64,000 nt of DNA from Deltaproteobacteria bacterium. GTDB lineage: Bacteria > Desulfobacterota > Syntrophobacteria > Syntrophobacterales > Syntrophobacteraceae. Numbering within the stretch: position 1 is the first letter of the stretch; every line of letters starts with the position of its first letter. The DNA lies in contig JAAYVE010000029.1 of NCBI GenBank assembly GCA_012517315.1, positions 241,165-305,164 on the forward strand, given 5' to 3'. A model generated the notes under the pieces. That model ran no database searches. It worked only from the letters and a program-made list of their open reading frames with translations, and was not told where the DNA came from. The translations under genes and the position numbers were made by a program. This document shows positions 37,569 to 46,037 of this stretch, in pieces.

Positions 37569-38552
37569 TTGGAGGCTCCTAGGATCACTAAGCCGGGGGA
37601 AAAAAGGGATGCATCAAGAGATGCCCAGAGTTTTCAGCAATGGAGAACATTCCAAGACGCGCTTCATTTCCCTCCGAAAGTTGTGGTGGCGAGGAAACTT
37701 GACGCGCACGAACTCCTCGTACAAGGCCCGCGCTTTGTCTTTGGCGTTCATCTGTTCTCGCTTCTGTTGATAATCTGTTTTCTCTCTCCTTGTATTGCGC
37801 CGCACGATCCGACTTGTGTCAGTGGTTCACCCTTCGAGGGGCCGAGTTGGACCCACTGGCTGGGCACGAACGAACTGGGACAAGACATCTGGAGCCGGCT
37901 TCTCCATGGAGGCAGGAATTCCATCTCCATGGCCCTGGTGGGTGCTGCGGTTACGACTTTGATCGGAACCCTCATCGGGATGACAGCCGGGTATTTCCAG
38001 GGAGGTGTCGATCAGGTGCTATGTCGCTTGATCGATATTCTCATGGCCCTTCCCGTGTTCCCCATAATCATCCTGCTGGCCGCTTACTTCTCACCCGCTG
38101 TGCATTGGCTGGGGATGCTCATGGGTGTTCTAGGCTGGGGGCCCTGTGCCCGTATAATCCGATCCCAGTCACTGAGCTTGACCGAATGGAGCTTTGTGCA
38201 GGGTGCCAGGGCGATGGGCGCATCCAACGGCTATATCCTTACCCGTTATCTTTTCCCATTTGTGCTTCCCCTGTCCGTTGCCAAACTCGTCCTTGCGGTC
38301 CAGGGCTATCTGCTCATGGGGGTTGGACTGGGGTTTGCGGGTCTGGGTGACTCGAGTGATCTGGAATGGGGACAAATGCTGCACCAGGCATACAACAGCG
38401 GAGCATTGGCTATTGGTTGCTGGTGGCTGCTGCTGGCTCCAATCACTGCAGTCGTGGTCGCGTCTTTGTCCATGGCTCTCATGGTTTATGGTTTCGAGAA
38501 GCGTTTCGACCCGCTTCGAAACAGGAATGATCGCCGTTTGGTGGTTGAATGA
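37569..38552 (+). CDS. Oligopeptide/nickel-type ABC permease (OppC/NikC-like)
   Basis: A 327-residue permease of the DppC/OppC/NikC type. It has an N-terminal helix at about residues 58-75, then APHDPT and GTNELGQDIWSRLLHGGR, both hallmarks of the family, and four to five further helices. The EAA loop reads FVQGARAMGASNGYILTRYLFP. TTG 37569 has no clear ribosome site and the first 45 residues look unlike family members, so the true start may be a GTG near residue 39. The partner permease (OppB/NikB) and the substrate-binding protein are absent upstream, where an unrelated MFS gene lies. The gene overlaps the next by four bases (ATGA). Confidence 0.82.
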   Translation: MEAPRITKPGEKRDASRDAQSFQQWRTFQDALHFPPKVVVARKLDAHELLVQGPRFVFGVHLFSLLLIICFLSPCIAPHDPTCVSGSPFEGPSWTHWLGTNELGQDIWSRLLHGGRNSISMALVGAAVTTLIGTLIGMTAGYFQGGVDQVLCRLIDILMALPVFPIIILLAAYFSPAVHWLGMLMGVLGWGPCARIIRSQSLSLTEWSFVQGARAMGASNGYILTRYLFPFVLPLSVAKLVLAVQGYLLMGVGLGFAGLGDSSDLEWGQMLHQAYNSGALAIGCWWLLLAPITAVVVASLSMALMVYGFEKRFDPLRNRNDRRLVVE

Positions 38553-39478
38553 ACCTGCTTGACGTGTCGGGTCTGCAAGTCTTTTTTGAAGTCGGGGGTC
38601 AGATCCTTCCTGTCGTGGACAGAATCGAACTCACCCTGTCGCATGGAGAGAGCTTTGTAATCGTGGGAGAAAGCGGCAGCGGCAAGTCTGCCTTTGCCAT
38701 GTCGTTGCTGGGGATTCTCCCTCAGAATGCCCGGATCAGGGGCACCATCTTGTTTCAAGGAAAAAATCTGCTGGAGCTCGACCGGAAAAGTATGCGGGCT
38801 GTCCGCGGCATTGGAATTGGATATGTTCCGCAAAGTTCTTCAACCAGCCTGAATCCTGTGCTACGCATCGGCACACAATTTCATCACGTTTTGCAGCACT
38901 CCGTCAAGGGTGAAGAATCGTCCAGCGCTGTGACCCGGATATTGCAGGATCTTGGACTGGATGAGTCAGTGGCACACATGTACCCGCACCAGCTCAGCGA
39001 AGGGATCAAGGGAAGGCTCCTCGTGGGACTCGGTACCTGCCTTGATCCGATGCTGATTATCGCTGATGAGCCGACCAAGGGGCTGGATTCGCATACAAAA
39101 GAGGGAATTCTGAGAATATTCGAGCACAGGGTGACGCAGCAGGGGCGATCCCTGATCATGATCACCCACGACTTGGATGTGGCTGCTTGGTTACCCGGCA
39201 GGCTCGGAATCATGTATGCGGGAGAAATAGTGGAATGGGGTCCTGCCACTGTGGTTCTAGCAGATGGCCCTTGCCATCCCTACACGCTTGGCCTCCTGAA
39301 AAGCCTTCCACAAAGAGAGTTCATACCCCTACCGGGAAGATGTGTAGGATTACTCGAACGACACACAGGGTGCCGCTTCGCCAATCGTTGCTCCAGGGTT
39401 GAAGCGGTTTGTAAGCGGCAACACCCGGAACTGTGCCGGGTTTGTGAAGGCCACTGGGTGAGGTGCTTCCATGCTTGA
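38549..39478 (+). CDS. ABC transporter ATPase (OppD/NikD-like)
   Basis: A 309-residue ATPase with Walker A GESGSGKS, Q-loop YVPQSSSTSLNP and Walker B MLIIADEPTKGLD. The ABC signature is degenerate, LSEGIKGR instead of LSGGMxQR, which is unusual and could lower activity. The C-terminal Opp/Dpp domain contains the cysteine set CRFANRCSRVEAVCKRQHPELC, as in OppD/DppD. It overlaps oppC-like by four bases and the next ATPase by eight. The pair of ATPases of the oligopeptide/nickel family fits an importer, but the receptor is missing. Confidence 0.85.
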   Translation: MNLLDVSGLQVFFEVGGQILPVVDRIELTLSHGESFVIVGESGSGKSAFAMSLLGILPQNARIRGTILFQGKNLLELDRKSMRAVRGIGIGYVPQSSSTSLNPVLRIGTQFHHVLQHSVKGEESSSAVTRILQDLGLDESVAHMYPHQLSEGIKGRLLVGLGTCLDPMLIIADEPTKGLDSHTKEGILRIFEHRVTQQGRSLIMITHDLDVAAWLPGRLGIMYAGEIVEWGPATVVLADGPCHPYTLGLLKSLPQREFIPLPGRCVGLLERHTGCRFANRCSRVEAVCKRQHPELCRVCEGHWVRCFHA

Positions 39479-40238
39479 AGCACGCCGCCTGGTCAAGGTT
39501 TTTGTGCGGGGTCATTTGGTGCGCCAACGAAGGAGGGTGATCGACGATGTGAGTCTATGCATCGGGCCGTCAGAAACAGTGGGGCTGGTCGGATGCAGCG
39601 GGGCAGGAAAATCCACCCTCGGCAAGCTCCTCACCCGGCTTCTTGAGCCCACCTCCGGCCAGTTACTGTTTCGAGGGACTGACATTACACACGCAAGAGA
39701 ACGAGAATTGAGAAGTATCAGGAGGAAAGTGCAGATTGTCTTTCAGCATCCCCACTCTGCCCTCCATCCCGGAATGAAGATCGCCGATTTGCTGAAAGAA
39801 CCCTTGAGACTACATAGACTGGTGGAAAAGCAAGAACAACAGGCGACAGTGATGGAAATGCTCGCCCGTGTCGGACTCCATACGGACGTTTTGCATCGCT
39901 ACCCTGCGGAAGTGAGCGGTGGGGAAATCCAGAGGGTTGTCATCGCCAGAGTGATGGCTCTCAAACCCTGTCTCGTGGTTCTTGATGAGCCTACATCCAT
40001 GCTGGATATTTCCATTCAAGCCGGCATCTTTCAAGTGCTTACGCAGTTGCAGCAGGAGACAGGCGTTTCCTACCTGCTTATCTCCCATGATCTTAAGATC
40101 GTTGAAAGGCTTTGCTGCAGGGTCGCCGTTATGGAGCATGGGCGCATTGTGGAACAGGGGGAAGTGACATCAACTATTTCACCAACGAGGAGAAATCATG
40201 GAGCGACTGGTAAATGTGAAACCTCCTGTCGAGAATAG
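39471..40238 (+). CDS. ABC transporter ATPase (OppF/NikE-like)
   Basis: A 255-residue ATPase with Walker A GCSGAGKST, Q-loop IVFQHPHSALHPGM, signature VSGGEIQRVVIARV and Walker B LVVLDEPTSMLD, all intact. It lacks the C-terminal oligopeptide domain that OppF usually has, as NikE-type proteins do. Its last 40 bases overlap the start of the methyltransferase gene in another frame, so the two are translationally linked. It is third of four genes in the accessory ABC operon. Confidence 0.87.
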   Translation: MLEARRLVKVFVRGHLVRQRRRVIDDVSLCIGPSETVGLVGCSGAGKSTLGKLLTRLLEPTSGQLLFRGTDITHARERELRSIRRKVQIVFQHPHSALHPGMKIADLLKEPLRLHRLVEKQEQQATVMEMLARVGLHTDVLHRYPAEVSGGEIQRVVIARVMALKPCLVVLDEPTSMLDISIQAGIFQVLTQLQQETGVSYLLISHDLKIVERLCCRVAVMEHGRIVEQGEVTSTISPTRRNHGATGKCETSCRE

Positions 40239-41271
40239 GGTGGAATACTTAAGGGAACTGGCGAGCGGATTCGAAATCGGGCAGATCTTCCTGACCGCTC
40301 TGGAACTCGATATCTTCAGTAAGTTGCAAAAGAGCCAGAGTGGGGAGAACCTGGCGATGCAATTGGAAACCGACCCGAATTTGACCCGGCGGTTCTTAGA
40401 CGTGCTAGCTGCAATGAAACTGCTGGTGAAGAATCACGACGAATACTGCACGGCACCTGACACGGCACCCTTCCTGGTGGAAGGATCACCCTTTCATGCG
40501 CGGTATCTTATGTTCGGCATAAAAAGTCGCAAAACGTGGATGAGCTTAAAAGAGATTTTGAAGAAAGGGCCGACCGGTGAACCCGATAACCATGAGCACA
40601 ACTATGACCAGCAGTGCATCGACTGGATGGCTCGCGGCGCTGTGTTGGGCCGTCTTCAGGCCACTGTCGGGCAGATAAGGGATCTGCCCGAGTTCCCAAG
40701 GGCACGGAAGCTCATCGACTTGGGAGGCGGGCATGGATTGTTTGGCATCGCTTTTGCCCAAGAGAACCCGAAACTCGATGTGGTGATCTTTGACAAGCCA
40801 GAAGTAACACCGATCACCCAGACATACATCGATCGTTACGGCGTAGGTGACCGCGTGCGCATCAAGTCCGGAGACTATACCACGGACATGCTTGGAACAG
40901 GATACGACATCGCTTTCGAGGCGTGTTCCTTTGCAGGCAACGAAAACGATTCAAGAGTGTTCTTTCGCCAAGTTTCCAAGGCTCTCAAGGACAAGGGATT
41001 GTTTGTTCGCCTTACGTTCACCGTCGACGACAACCGCACCGGGCCTCTTTCATCTCTTGTCTGGGACTTGAGAGACCACCTGACCGGCCACAGTCACATG
41101 CCCATGCGAACCAACAGGGAACTCTTCGAGCTTTTTCAAGAAGCAGGCTTTGATAGTGAACGGGTCATTGACATGTCTCCCTGGTGTTCCATGCCCATGC
41201 GCCTCATTATTTCGAGAAAGAACCTCAAGTCATCAGGAAATTCGACAGACTCAATCAGGACGGAGTGTTGA
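40198..41271 (+). CDS. SAM-dependent O-methyltransferase-like protein
   Basis: A 357-residue protein with the two-part layout of family 2 O-methyltransferases: an N-terminal dimerisation/winged-helix domain (about residues 20-110, QLETDPNLTRRFLDVLAAMKLL) and a C-terminal Rossmann domain with the SAM-binding motif KLIDLGGGHGLFGIAFA at about residue 180. It resembles methyltransferases that modify small molecules. Its position after an oligopeptide/nickel-type ABC set suggests the methylated compound may be transported or serve as a metal ligand; this is inference. The final dozen residues run into IS-related DNA and may not be native. It is tightly coupled to the preceding ATPase gene. Confidence 0.85.
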   Translation: MERLVNVKPPVENRVEYLRELASGFEIGQIFLTALELDIFSKLQKSQSGENLAMQLETDPNLTRRFLDVLAAMKLLVKNHDEYCTAPDTAPFLVEGSPFHARYLMFGIKSRKTWMSLKEILKKGPTGEPDNHEHNYDQQCIDWMARGAVLGRLQATVGQIRDLPEFPRARKLIDLGGGHGLFGIAFAQENPKLDVVIFDKPEVTPITQTYIDRYGVGDRVRIKSGDYTTDMLGTGYDIAFEACSFAGNENDSRVFFRQVSKALKDKGLFVRLTFTVDDNRTGPLSSLVWDLRDHLTGHSHMPMRTNRELFELFQEAGFDSERVIDMSPWCSMPMRLIISRKNLKSSGNSTDSIRTEC

Positions 41272-41783
41272 TTCCGTTCAGCAATTCGGACGTTGCGGGA
41301 CTCTTTCAAATGAAAAGGCCACGCTGGTTCATTGCCATCCCTGATAGGATCTGATGCGCGGGAGATGATGATTTCCGCCCGTTTAAGCCGCTTTTCCAGG
41401 CGCTGGTTTTCCTTACGAAGCTTTTCGATCTCGGGCAGCAATGGATTCGGTTCGCTGGCCTTGCGCCCGCGCTTGGCCGGCTGCAGACCTTCCAACACAC
41501 CCTTGTCGCGTTGCCGGCGCCATGCGCTCAGATTCGATGAATACAGCCCCTCCTTACGCAACAGCCTGCCGAGGCTGCCAGGTTCTGTGCAGCTATCCCC
41601 CAGGCCCAAGATGTGAAGCTTGTATTCCGCGGAAAACTTTCTGCGCGTCGGTTTCTCCGAGACTTCGGGGTCCGGCGCCACGAGTACCCTTTCGGCTCCC
41701 TGCGGCTCGCTACGCTCGCCTTCGGTCACCTCCAGGGTACTCACCAAGGAATTGCGGTCATACATCTGAAAAGCCTTTTTCAT
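41136..41783 (-). pseudogene. IS3-type OrfA (HTH) remnant
   Basis: The first 145 codons match an IS3-family OrfA: a helix-turn-helix region (RRKFSAEYKLHILGLGDSC, then LRKEGLYSSNLSAWRRQRD) and a leucine-zipper-like coiled coil (LRKENQRLEKRLKRAEIII). Beyond about 41345 the frame reads through foreign sequence antisense to the methyltransferase end, so the normal junction to OrfB is lost. GGAGGG stands six bases before the ATG, so the remnant may still be translated. It is divergent from the orfB-like gene. Confidence 0.7.
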
Positions 41784-42653
41784 GAATGTCCCTCCCCCAC
41801 CCTCGACACTAATTTATCACAGGGGAGGTGTCTCAGTCACATTGGCACAGAGGGGGGAAGCGATTCTTCGTTTTTACTGCGAGGCCGGCAAAGAGGGATA
41901 CCGCAGAGTCACCTTCATGATGCTCGATAGAGACATTGTTGCCGTGAGCCCGAGCACGGTCTACCGGGTGCTCAACGAGGCCGGATTGTTTAGGCACTGG
42001 AACCCGGCAACCCCAGGCAGGGGGAAGGGCTTTGATCAGCCGGAGAGTCCCCATGAGCACTGGCATGTAGACGTGTCGTATCTCAACATCTGTGGGACCT
42101 TCTATTACCTTTGCAGTGTCCTGGATGGATACAGCCGCTTCATTGTGCATTGGGAGATCCGTGAATCGATGAGGGAAAGCGATGTGGAGATCGTCCTTCA
42201 ACGGGCGAAGGAGAAGTTCGGAGAGGTGACTTCCCGGATCATCTCCGACAACGGACCCCAGTTCATTCCCAAAGACTTCAAGGAGTTCATCAGACTCAGC
42301 GGGATGAGCCATGTGAGGACACACCCTTTTTACCCTCAGAGCAATGGAAAGATCGAGAGGTGGCACGGTGTGCTCAAAAGTGAGTGTATCCGGTCCAAGG
42401 TGCCTCTTTCCCTCAAGGATGCAAGAAGGGTCGTTGGAGAATTCGTAAATCATCACAACGAGGTCCGTCTGCACAGTGCCATTGGTTATGTGACTCCCCG
42501 CCAGAAGCTGGAGGGGTAGGAGTCCCGCATTTTCGCGGAACGAGACCGAAAACTTGCTACAGCGCGGGAGTACAGGAGGAAGCGACACACAGCTATCCTT
42601 GAGCCCGAGGTTGGGGAAGGCCATCCTCTCGCCGTCGGCCTGGTTTCCTGAAA
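41300..42653. mobile_element. Rearranged IS3-type element
   Basis: Two parts of an IS3-type element lie head to head: an orfA-like frame on the minus strand starting at 41783 and an orfB-like DDE transposase frame on the plus strand beginning at about 41782-41842. In intact IS3 elements the two are on the same strand, overlapping. The boundaries given are approximate; no clear terminal inverted repeats or target duplication were found. Confidence 0.7.
41782..42653 (+). pseudogene. IS3-type OrfB DDE transposase with in-frame stop
   Basis: An integrase-core transposase. The helix-turn-helix part GYRRVTFMMLDRDIVAVSPS leads into the rve domain, with HWHVDVSYLNICGTFYYLCS (first Asp), ISDNGPQFIPKDFKEF (second Asp) and SNGKIERWHGVLKSE (Glu), so the catalytic triad is present. 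A TAG at 42517-42519 ends the frame after GYVTPRQKLEG. The same frame continues with a plausible family C-terminus (IFAERDRKLATAREYRRKR) to a TGA at 42651. The TAG is therefore read as a point nonsense mutation that removes the last 44 residues. The start is uncertain (ATG 41782 or TTG 41842 with GGGGAGG upstream). Confidence 0.75.
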
Positions 42654-42663
42654 GCATGGCTGA

Positions 42664-42720
42664 AGGGACGGTGTCAAGGCCGCGTCAGCGCTCGAAGGGA
42701 TTGGCCTTGACACCGTCCCT
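42664..42720. repeat. 18-base perfect inverted repeat
   Basis: AGGGACGGTGTCAAGGCC (42664-42681) is repeated in perfect inverted form at 42703-42720 with 21 bases between. It lies about 80 bases past the stop of the IS91-type transposase and just after the IS3-type remnant. A hairpin at this place could be the replication origin end (oriIS) of the IS91-type element, or an IS terminus. Confidence 0.75.
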
Positions 42721-42801
42721 GGCCATGCTACCCGATCATGGTCGACAGAAAGGGGCGACTCCATGGGGACAAGTCCGAAGCAGCCCTGGAGTAGCTTATT
42801 T

Positions 42802-43845
42802 TCAACGTGGAAAATTCCATTTGCCGTTGAACCAAAACACCCAGGGGTTGATCTCAATTTCCGCCTGCGTGAGAAAGAAGCCATAGGAGAGTTCGATCAA
42901 CCCTCTGATAGTTTCGATGTCCACTTTGCACCTGGGATTCATGAAGCCGAAATAGCGAACTTTCATTAACCCGGTTGGCAGGACATGCTGGAGGAAGCGC
43001 CGCATGAATTCGATCACGTCGTGCGCCATGGTTCTCCACCGATTGCTCTTGGTCTTCTTGGTGCGAAACGTGACGGTTCGGTCTTCCAGCTTCACAATAC
43101 GGCCGTTGGAGATAGCCACCTTGAAAACGTATGGGGCCGGGTATTTGAGGCTGGCCGAGCTTTCACCGACTGCCTGGCAGTTGACGTTCCATGCGATCTT
43201 CCAGCCTGACTCGGGAATTTCGTGCAAGATCCCGGCAGCCTTCATCTCCTCTCGGAACTTGGCTCTGAAGATGATGGAGAGCGCTTCGACCGGAATAAAG
43301 AAGTCGATCCGCGAAGGATGCCAGGTCCGGTCTTTGGTTGAGAGCATACCGCCCGCCACGATGTAATGGATATGGGGGTGAACCTCGAGGGTCCTTCCCC
43401 ACGTATGGAGGACACCAAAGAAGCCGGGCATGTCGCCTCCCACATGCCTCTCGTCGGAGGCCGGCTTTTGCATGGCTTCGGACGAAGCCTTGAAAAGGGC
43501 TTAGTAAGCCACCCTTTGATGGCTCCGGATGAACCGGCGCAAGGACTCGGGAACGGTGAAGGTCACCATGACGTGATGGCCCGGGAGTTGGCGTTTGATC
43601 TGGCTTCCGAGCCATTGTCGGCTCTTTTCGCTCTGGCACGTGGGGCAGTGACGGTCTCCGCAGTAACAGTAGACGACGTGCGGACGCCCACACTGTTCAC
43701 ATGCATAGGTTGCCGTGCCGGCTTCCTGGGTCCGGCATACCGTGACCGCATGAATGGCTTTTCGATGCTCGATCGGGATGTCATCCCCGAAGCGCTCGAT
43801 GTATTCCGGGCCGAAGGTTCGGAAGATCTCACCGAGCATCGTCAT
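42802..43845 (-). pseudogene. IS91-type Y2 transposase with in-frame TAA
   Basis: One reading frame of 347 codons interrupted by a single TAA (43501-43503). The N-terminal piece (114 codons) has the zinc-binding region CEQCGRPHVVYCYCGDRHCPTC. The C-terminal piece (from about 43500) has the rolling-circle part GVLHTWGRTLEVHPHIHYIVAGG with the His-hydrophobic-His motif. The two pieces are exactly in frame and together make a normal-length transposase, so this is one gene with a nonsense codon rather than two genes. Confidence 0.85.
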
Positions 43846-44719
43846 AGCGAAATCCTCTCATCATGGAGTTGATGATCTGGTAGGCGTCCTCGGTCCCCTT
43901 CTGGGTCAGGTGGAAGCAGATCATGGTGGTCTCGAGGGTGCTGTGCCCCATATATCTTTGGACAATTCGGGGGTTCACCCCATCCTCCAAAAGGTGGGTC
44001 GGATAGCAGTGGCGGAGCGTGTGCACCGAGACTTGCCGCTTGATGATTCCGGCTGCGAACCGGGCCGCTCTGAAGGCACCCTGGACAGAGCTGATGGCCA
44101 TGGGAGCCTTGGCGGTTCGCCCCCCATTGTGGCCTCTGCCGGGAGCCGGAAAAAGGAGGGTGGGATTCCTGTGAGTGGACCAATAGCGGCGCAGCAGCTG
44201 GTTGCTCTCTTCGGGGAGAGGGATAGTGCGGTCCTTCGCCCCTTTGCCGCGATGGACATGCACCATCATCCGTTTGCCGTCGATATCCGACACCTCGAGC
44301 CCCAGGGCCTCCGAAATCCTGAGCCCGCAGGCGTAGATGATGGAAAGACAGGCAAAGTTCTGAAACGTCTTGATGTGCTTCATGACCCGGAAGACTTCTT
44401 CCCGGCTGAGGATGGAAGGAAGCCGGTGCTCCTTTTTGGACCTGAGATAGGTGAAGATGTGCCATTCACGCTGGAGGACCTTCTCGCAGAAGAACTTGAC
44501 GCCGCTCACCGCAATGCGCAAAGTGGCTGACGACCATTTGTCAACGTTTCTCCGACGCAGGAAATAGTCTTCAAGCTCGGGCTCCGTGATCCGGTCGGGG
44601 GCCTTTCCGTAGAAGTCCACGAGCAGGCGTACTGAGCGGGTGTAGGCCTGCTAAGTCCGTTGACTCATCCCCGCAAGCTGCAGGGCTCTCATGGATTGCC
44701 GAGTGTAATTCTGGGACAT
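43829..44719 (-). pseudogene. Tyrosine recombinase (phage-integrase family) with in-frame TAG
   Basis: The frame from ATG 44719 (GGGAG five bases upstream) reads 22 codons, then TAG at 44651-44653, then continues in the same frame through a complete XerD-like recombinase. Catalytic residues are visible: Arg in ACGLRISEALGLEVSD, HTLRHCYPTHLLE (HxxR), and the MGHSTLETTMICFH region, where the usual Tyr appears replaced by Phe or displaced. A shortened protein could start at a later GTG or ATG (44620), which would lack the first SAM-like helix. The recombinase probably belonged to the IS91-type unit. Confidence 0.8.
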
Positions 44720-44823
44720 GGTGACTCCCTTTTCTTCTAAAATGATCAATGGGATCAAACGGCTACGAAGAAAGGAGAGTTACCACACCACCTATGAAGG
44801 CGAGAATGGTTGGCTGAGGGGAA

Positions 44824-45280
44824 TCAGACGGTGGGCAGAATAGCGCCGCACATCGGTAGATCTGCCGCGCAGCGGCTTACTTGAACCAGGGGGATGCCGA
44901 TGTCGGCGCCAAGGTTTTTGGGATTCAAGCCAAAGTCTTTGAGTTTGCTGGAAGCGCAGGCGAACGAGAGGTTGTAAACAAGGGTCCGGTGATCCCCGGC
45001 CAGGGATCTCGGCTTACAGGGAAGCGTAAGGGGTGCCATGAAGCAGTCAACAGGCAGGAGCTCGGCATGCTGGCGATCCAACCAAAGCGAGGTTTCATGA
45101 TTCTGGCATTGTGGGCAACTGCGGTGTCCACAGGAACTGGATCGCCAGGTCGCATCACCGCAGCCCGTGCAGTGCACGAGCAACCGGCCCGCCTCCTGTG
45201 GGCCGGCAGCACCTGATGGCCCCCGATGGCTTGCAAGTGAGCGGGCGAGAGTCTGGAGGCGTGTTTAGCCTGAAAGGCCA
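44824..45280 (-). pseudogene. Second IS91-like transposase remnant
   Basis: A minus-strand frame running from about 45280 with the zinc-binding pattern HCTGCGDATWRSSSCGHRSC and CPQC, then FMAPLTLPCKPRSLAGDHRTL, the region that precedes the catalytic HUH domain in IS91 transposases. It ends at 44824 before the catalytic part and has no start codon upstream that looks real. It is different in sequence from the transposase at 42802-43845, so it is a remnant of another element. Confidence 0.65.
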
Positions 45281-45324
45281 GGAAAGAGGGCTTCCAGCAA
45301 ACTGGGTAAACCGCCGATTTTCCT

Positions 45325-45400
45325 TGGTAGTCCCAACGGGGTTCGAACCCGTGTCTTCGGCGTGAGAGGCCGATATCCTAGGCCACTAGACGATGGGACC
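45325..45400 (-). tRNA. tRNA-Glu (CTC)
   Basis: A complete cloverleaf with encoded CCA (plus-strand TGG at 45325-45327). The anticodon loop CTCTCAC is closed by CGGC/GCCG, giving anticodon CTC. The T arm is GGGTTCGAACCC. The first acceptor pair is G-U. Its 3' end faces the mobile-element region. Confidence 0.93.
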
Positions 45401-45409
45401 CAAAAAAAT

Positions 45410-45483
45410 TGGCTGGGGGACTAGGATTCGAACCTAGGTAGGCAGATCCAGAGTCTGCAGTCCTGCCGCTGGACGATCCCCCA
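45410..45483 (-). tRNA. tRNA-Gln (CTG)
   Basis: Acceptor stem TGGGGGA / TCCCCCA, discriminator G and encoded CCA. The anticodon loop CTCTGGA within GCAGA/TCTGC gives anticodon CTG. Nine bases separate it from tRNA-Glu, so the two form one transcript. Confidence 0.93.
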
Positions 45484-45494
45484 ACGGAGACGGG

Positions 45495-45523
45495 AATTTA
45501 ATAGAATTTTGTTTCATAGTCAA
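45495..45523 (-). promoter_or_regulatory. Sigma-70-type promoter of the tRNA-Gln/Glu operon
   Basis: On the minus strand, TTGACT (45523-45518) and TAAATT (45500-45495) are separated by 17 bases. Transcription would start near 45488, five bases before tRNA-Gln. Confidence 0.6.
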
Positions 45524-45960
45524 GATCAAAGCTTCAGGCCACTGCAACGGAGCCGGAACCCATTCGCCGGGGATAAGCGGCGTGCCCCCTTGTGCACGTT
45601 GTGACGAGTGGAGTGACGTTCGCATAAAGAGAGGAATCGACGTCCGAAGATGCTTGGGAGGGTAGCTTCAGCGCCGATTCCCCTCTCGGAGCGGGAAATG
45701 TGGGTTGATATGGAACCCGACCCATCTGAAAACTCACGCTACCAGTAACCCGAGCAAACTGTACATCGGGATATTCCTGATTCTTGACGGTAAATTTCCT
45801 ACCAACCCTCAGGCCGGCTGCGATCCAGGAGGTTTTCCTACGTCTGTTCACAGCGTCCTTCCATCCCTTCATGCCCCCGTCTCCCCTCGAGAATGCACTT
45901 GATGTTTCATCCAATCCATGGTATCCGCAGGGGCACTGAGAATGGATCTTTGTCTTCAGT
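45524..45960. other. Intergenic region between tRNA genes
   Basis: No supported gene. A minus-strand frame at 45534-45914 has atypical composition and no ribosome site, so I leave it out. Confidence 0.5.
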
Positions 45961-46037
45961 GGTGGGTGTAGCTCAATGGTTAGAGCACTGGGTTGTGGCC
46001 CCAGAGGCTGCCGGTTCGAGTCCGGTCACTCACCCCA
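45961..46037 (+). tRNA. tRNA-His (GTG)
   Basis: Acceptor GTGGGTG / CACTCAC with the extra G at position -1 (45961) opposite C73, the hallmark of tRNA-His. The anticodon loop GTTGTGG gives GTG. CCA is encoded (46035-46037). Confidence 0.95.

Larger units (their letters stand above)
42640..44760 (-). mobile_element. IS91-type element with transposase and tyrosine recombinase
   Basis: A minus-strand unit made of a tyrosine recombinase gene followed, with a 17-base overlap, by an IS91-type Y2 transposase gene. This two-gene arrangement is known for some IS91-family elements. Both genes carry one in-frame stop codon. The hairpin at 42664-42720 may mark one end; the other end near 44760 is a guess. 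Confidence 0.65.

Noticed and set aside
37400..37600. Left attachment site of an island (repeat of the tRNA-Glu 3' end)
   Set aside because: No such repeat could be found by eye near the left border of the accessory block.
41294..42529. 10-base inverted repeat TGCGGGACTC (41294-41303) and GAGTCCCGCA (42520-42529) as IS ends
   Set aside because: The right copy lies within the reading frame that continues past the TAG of the OrfB-like gene, so it is coding sequence rather than a terminus; the flanks do not extend the match.
43501..43503. Two separate IS91 transposase genes instead of one
   Set aside because: Both parts are in the same frame, separated only by a TAA, and together match one full-length enzyme.
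45534..45914. 126-codon minus-strand frame between the tRNA genes
   Set aside because: Composition is unlike protein and there is no ribosome site.
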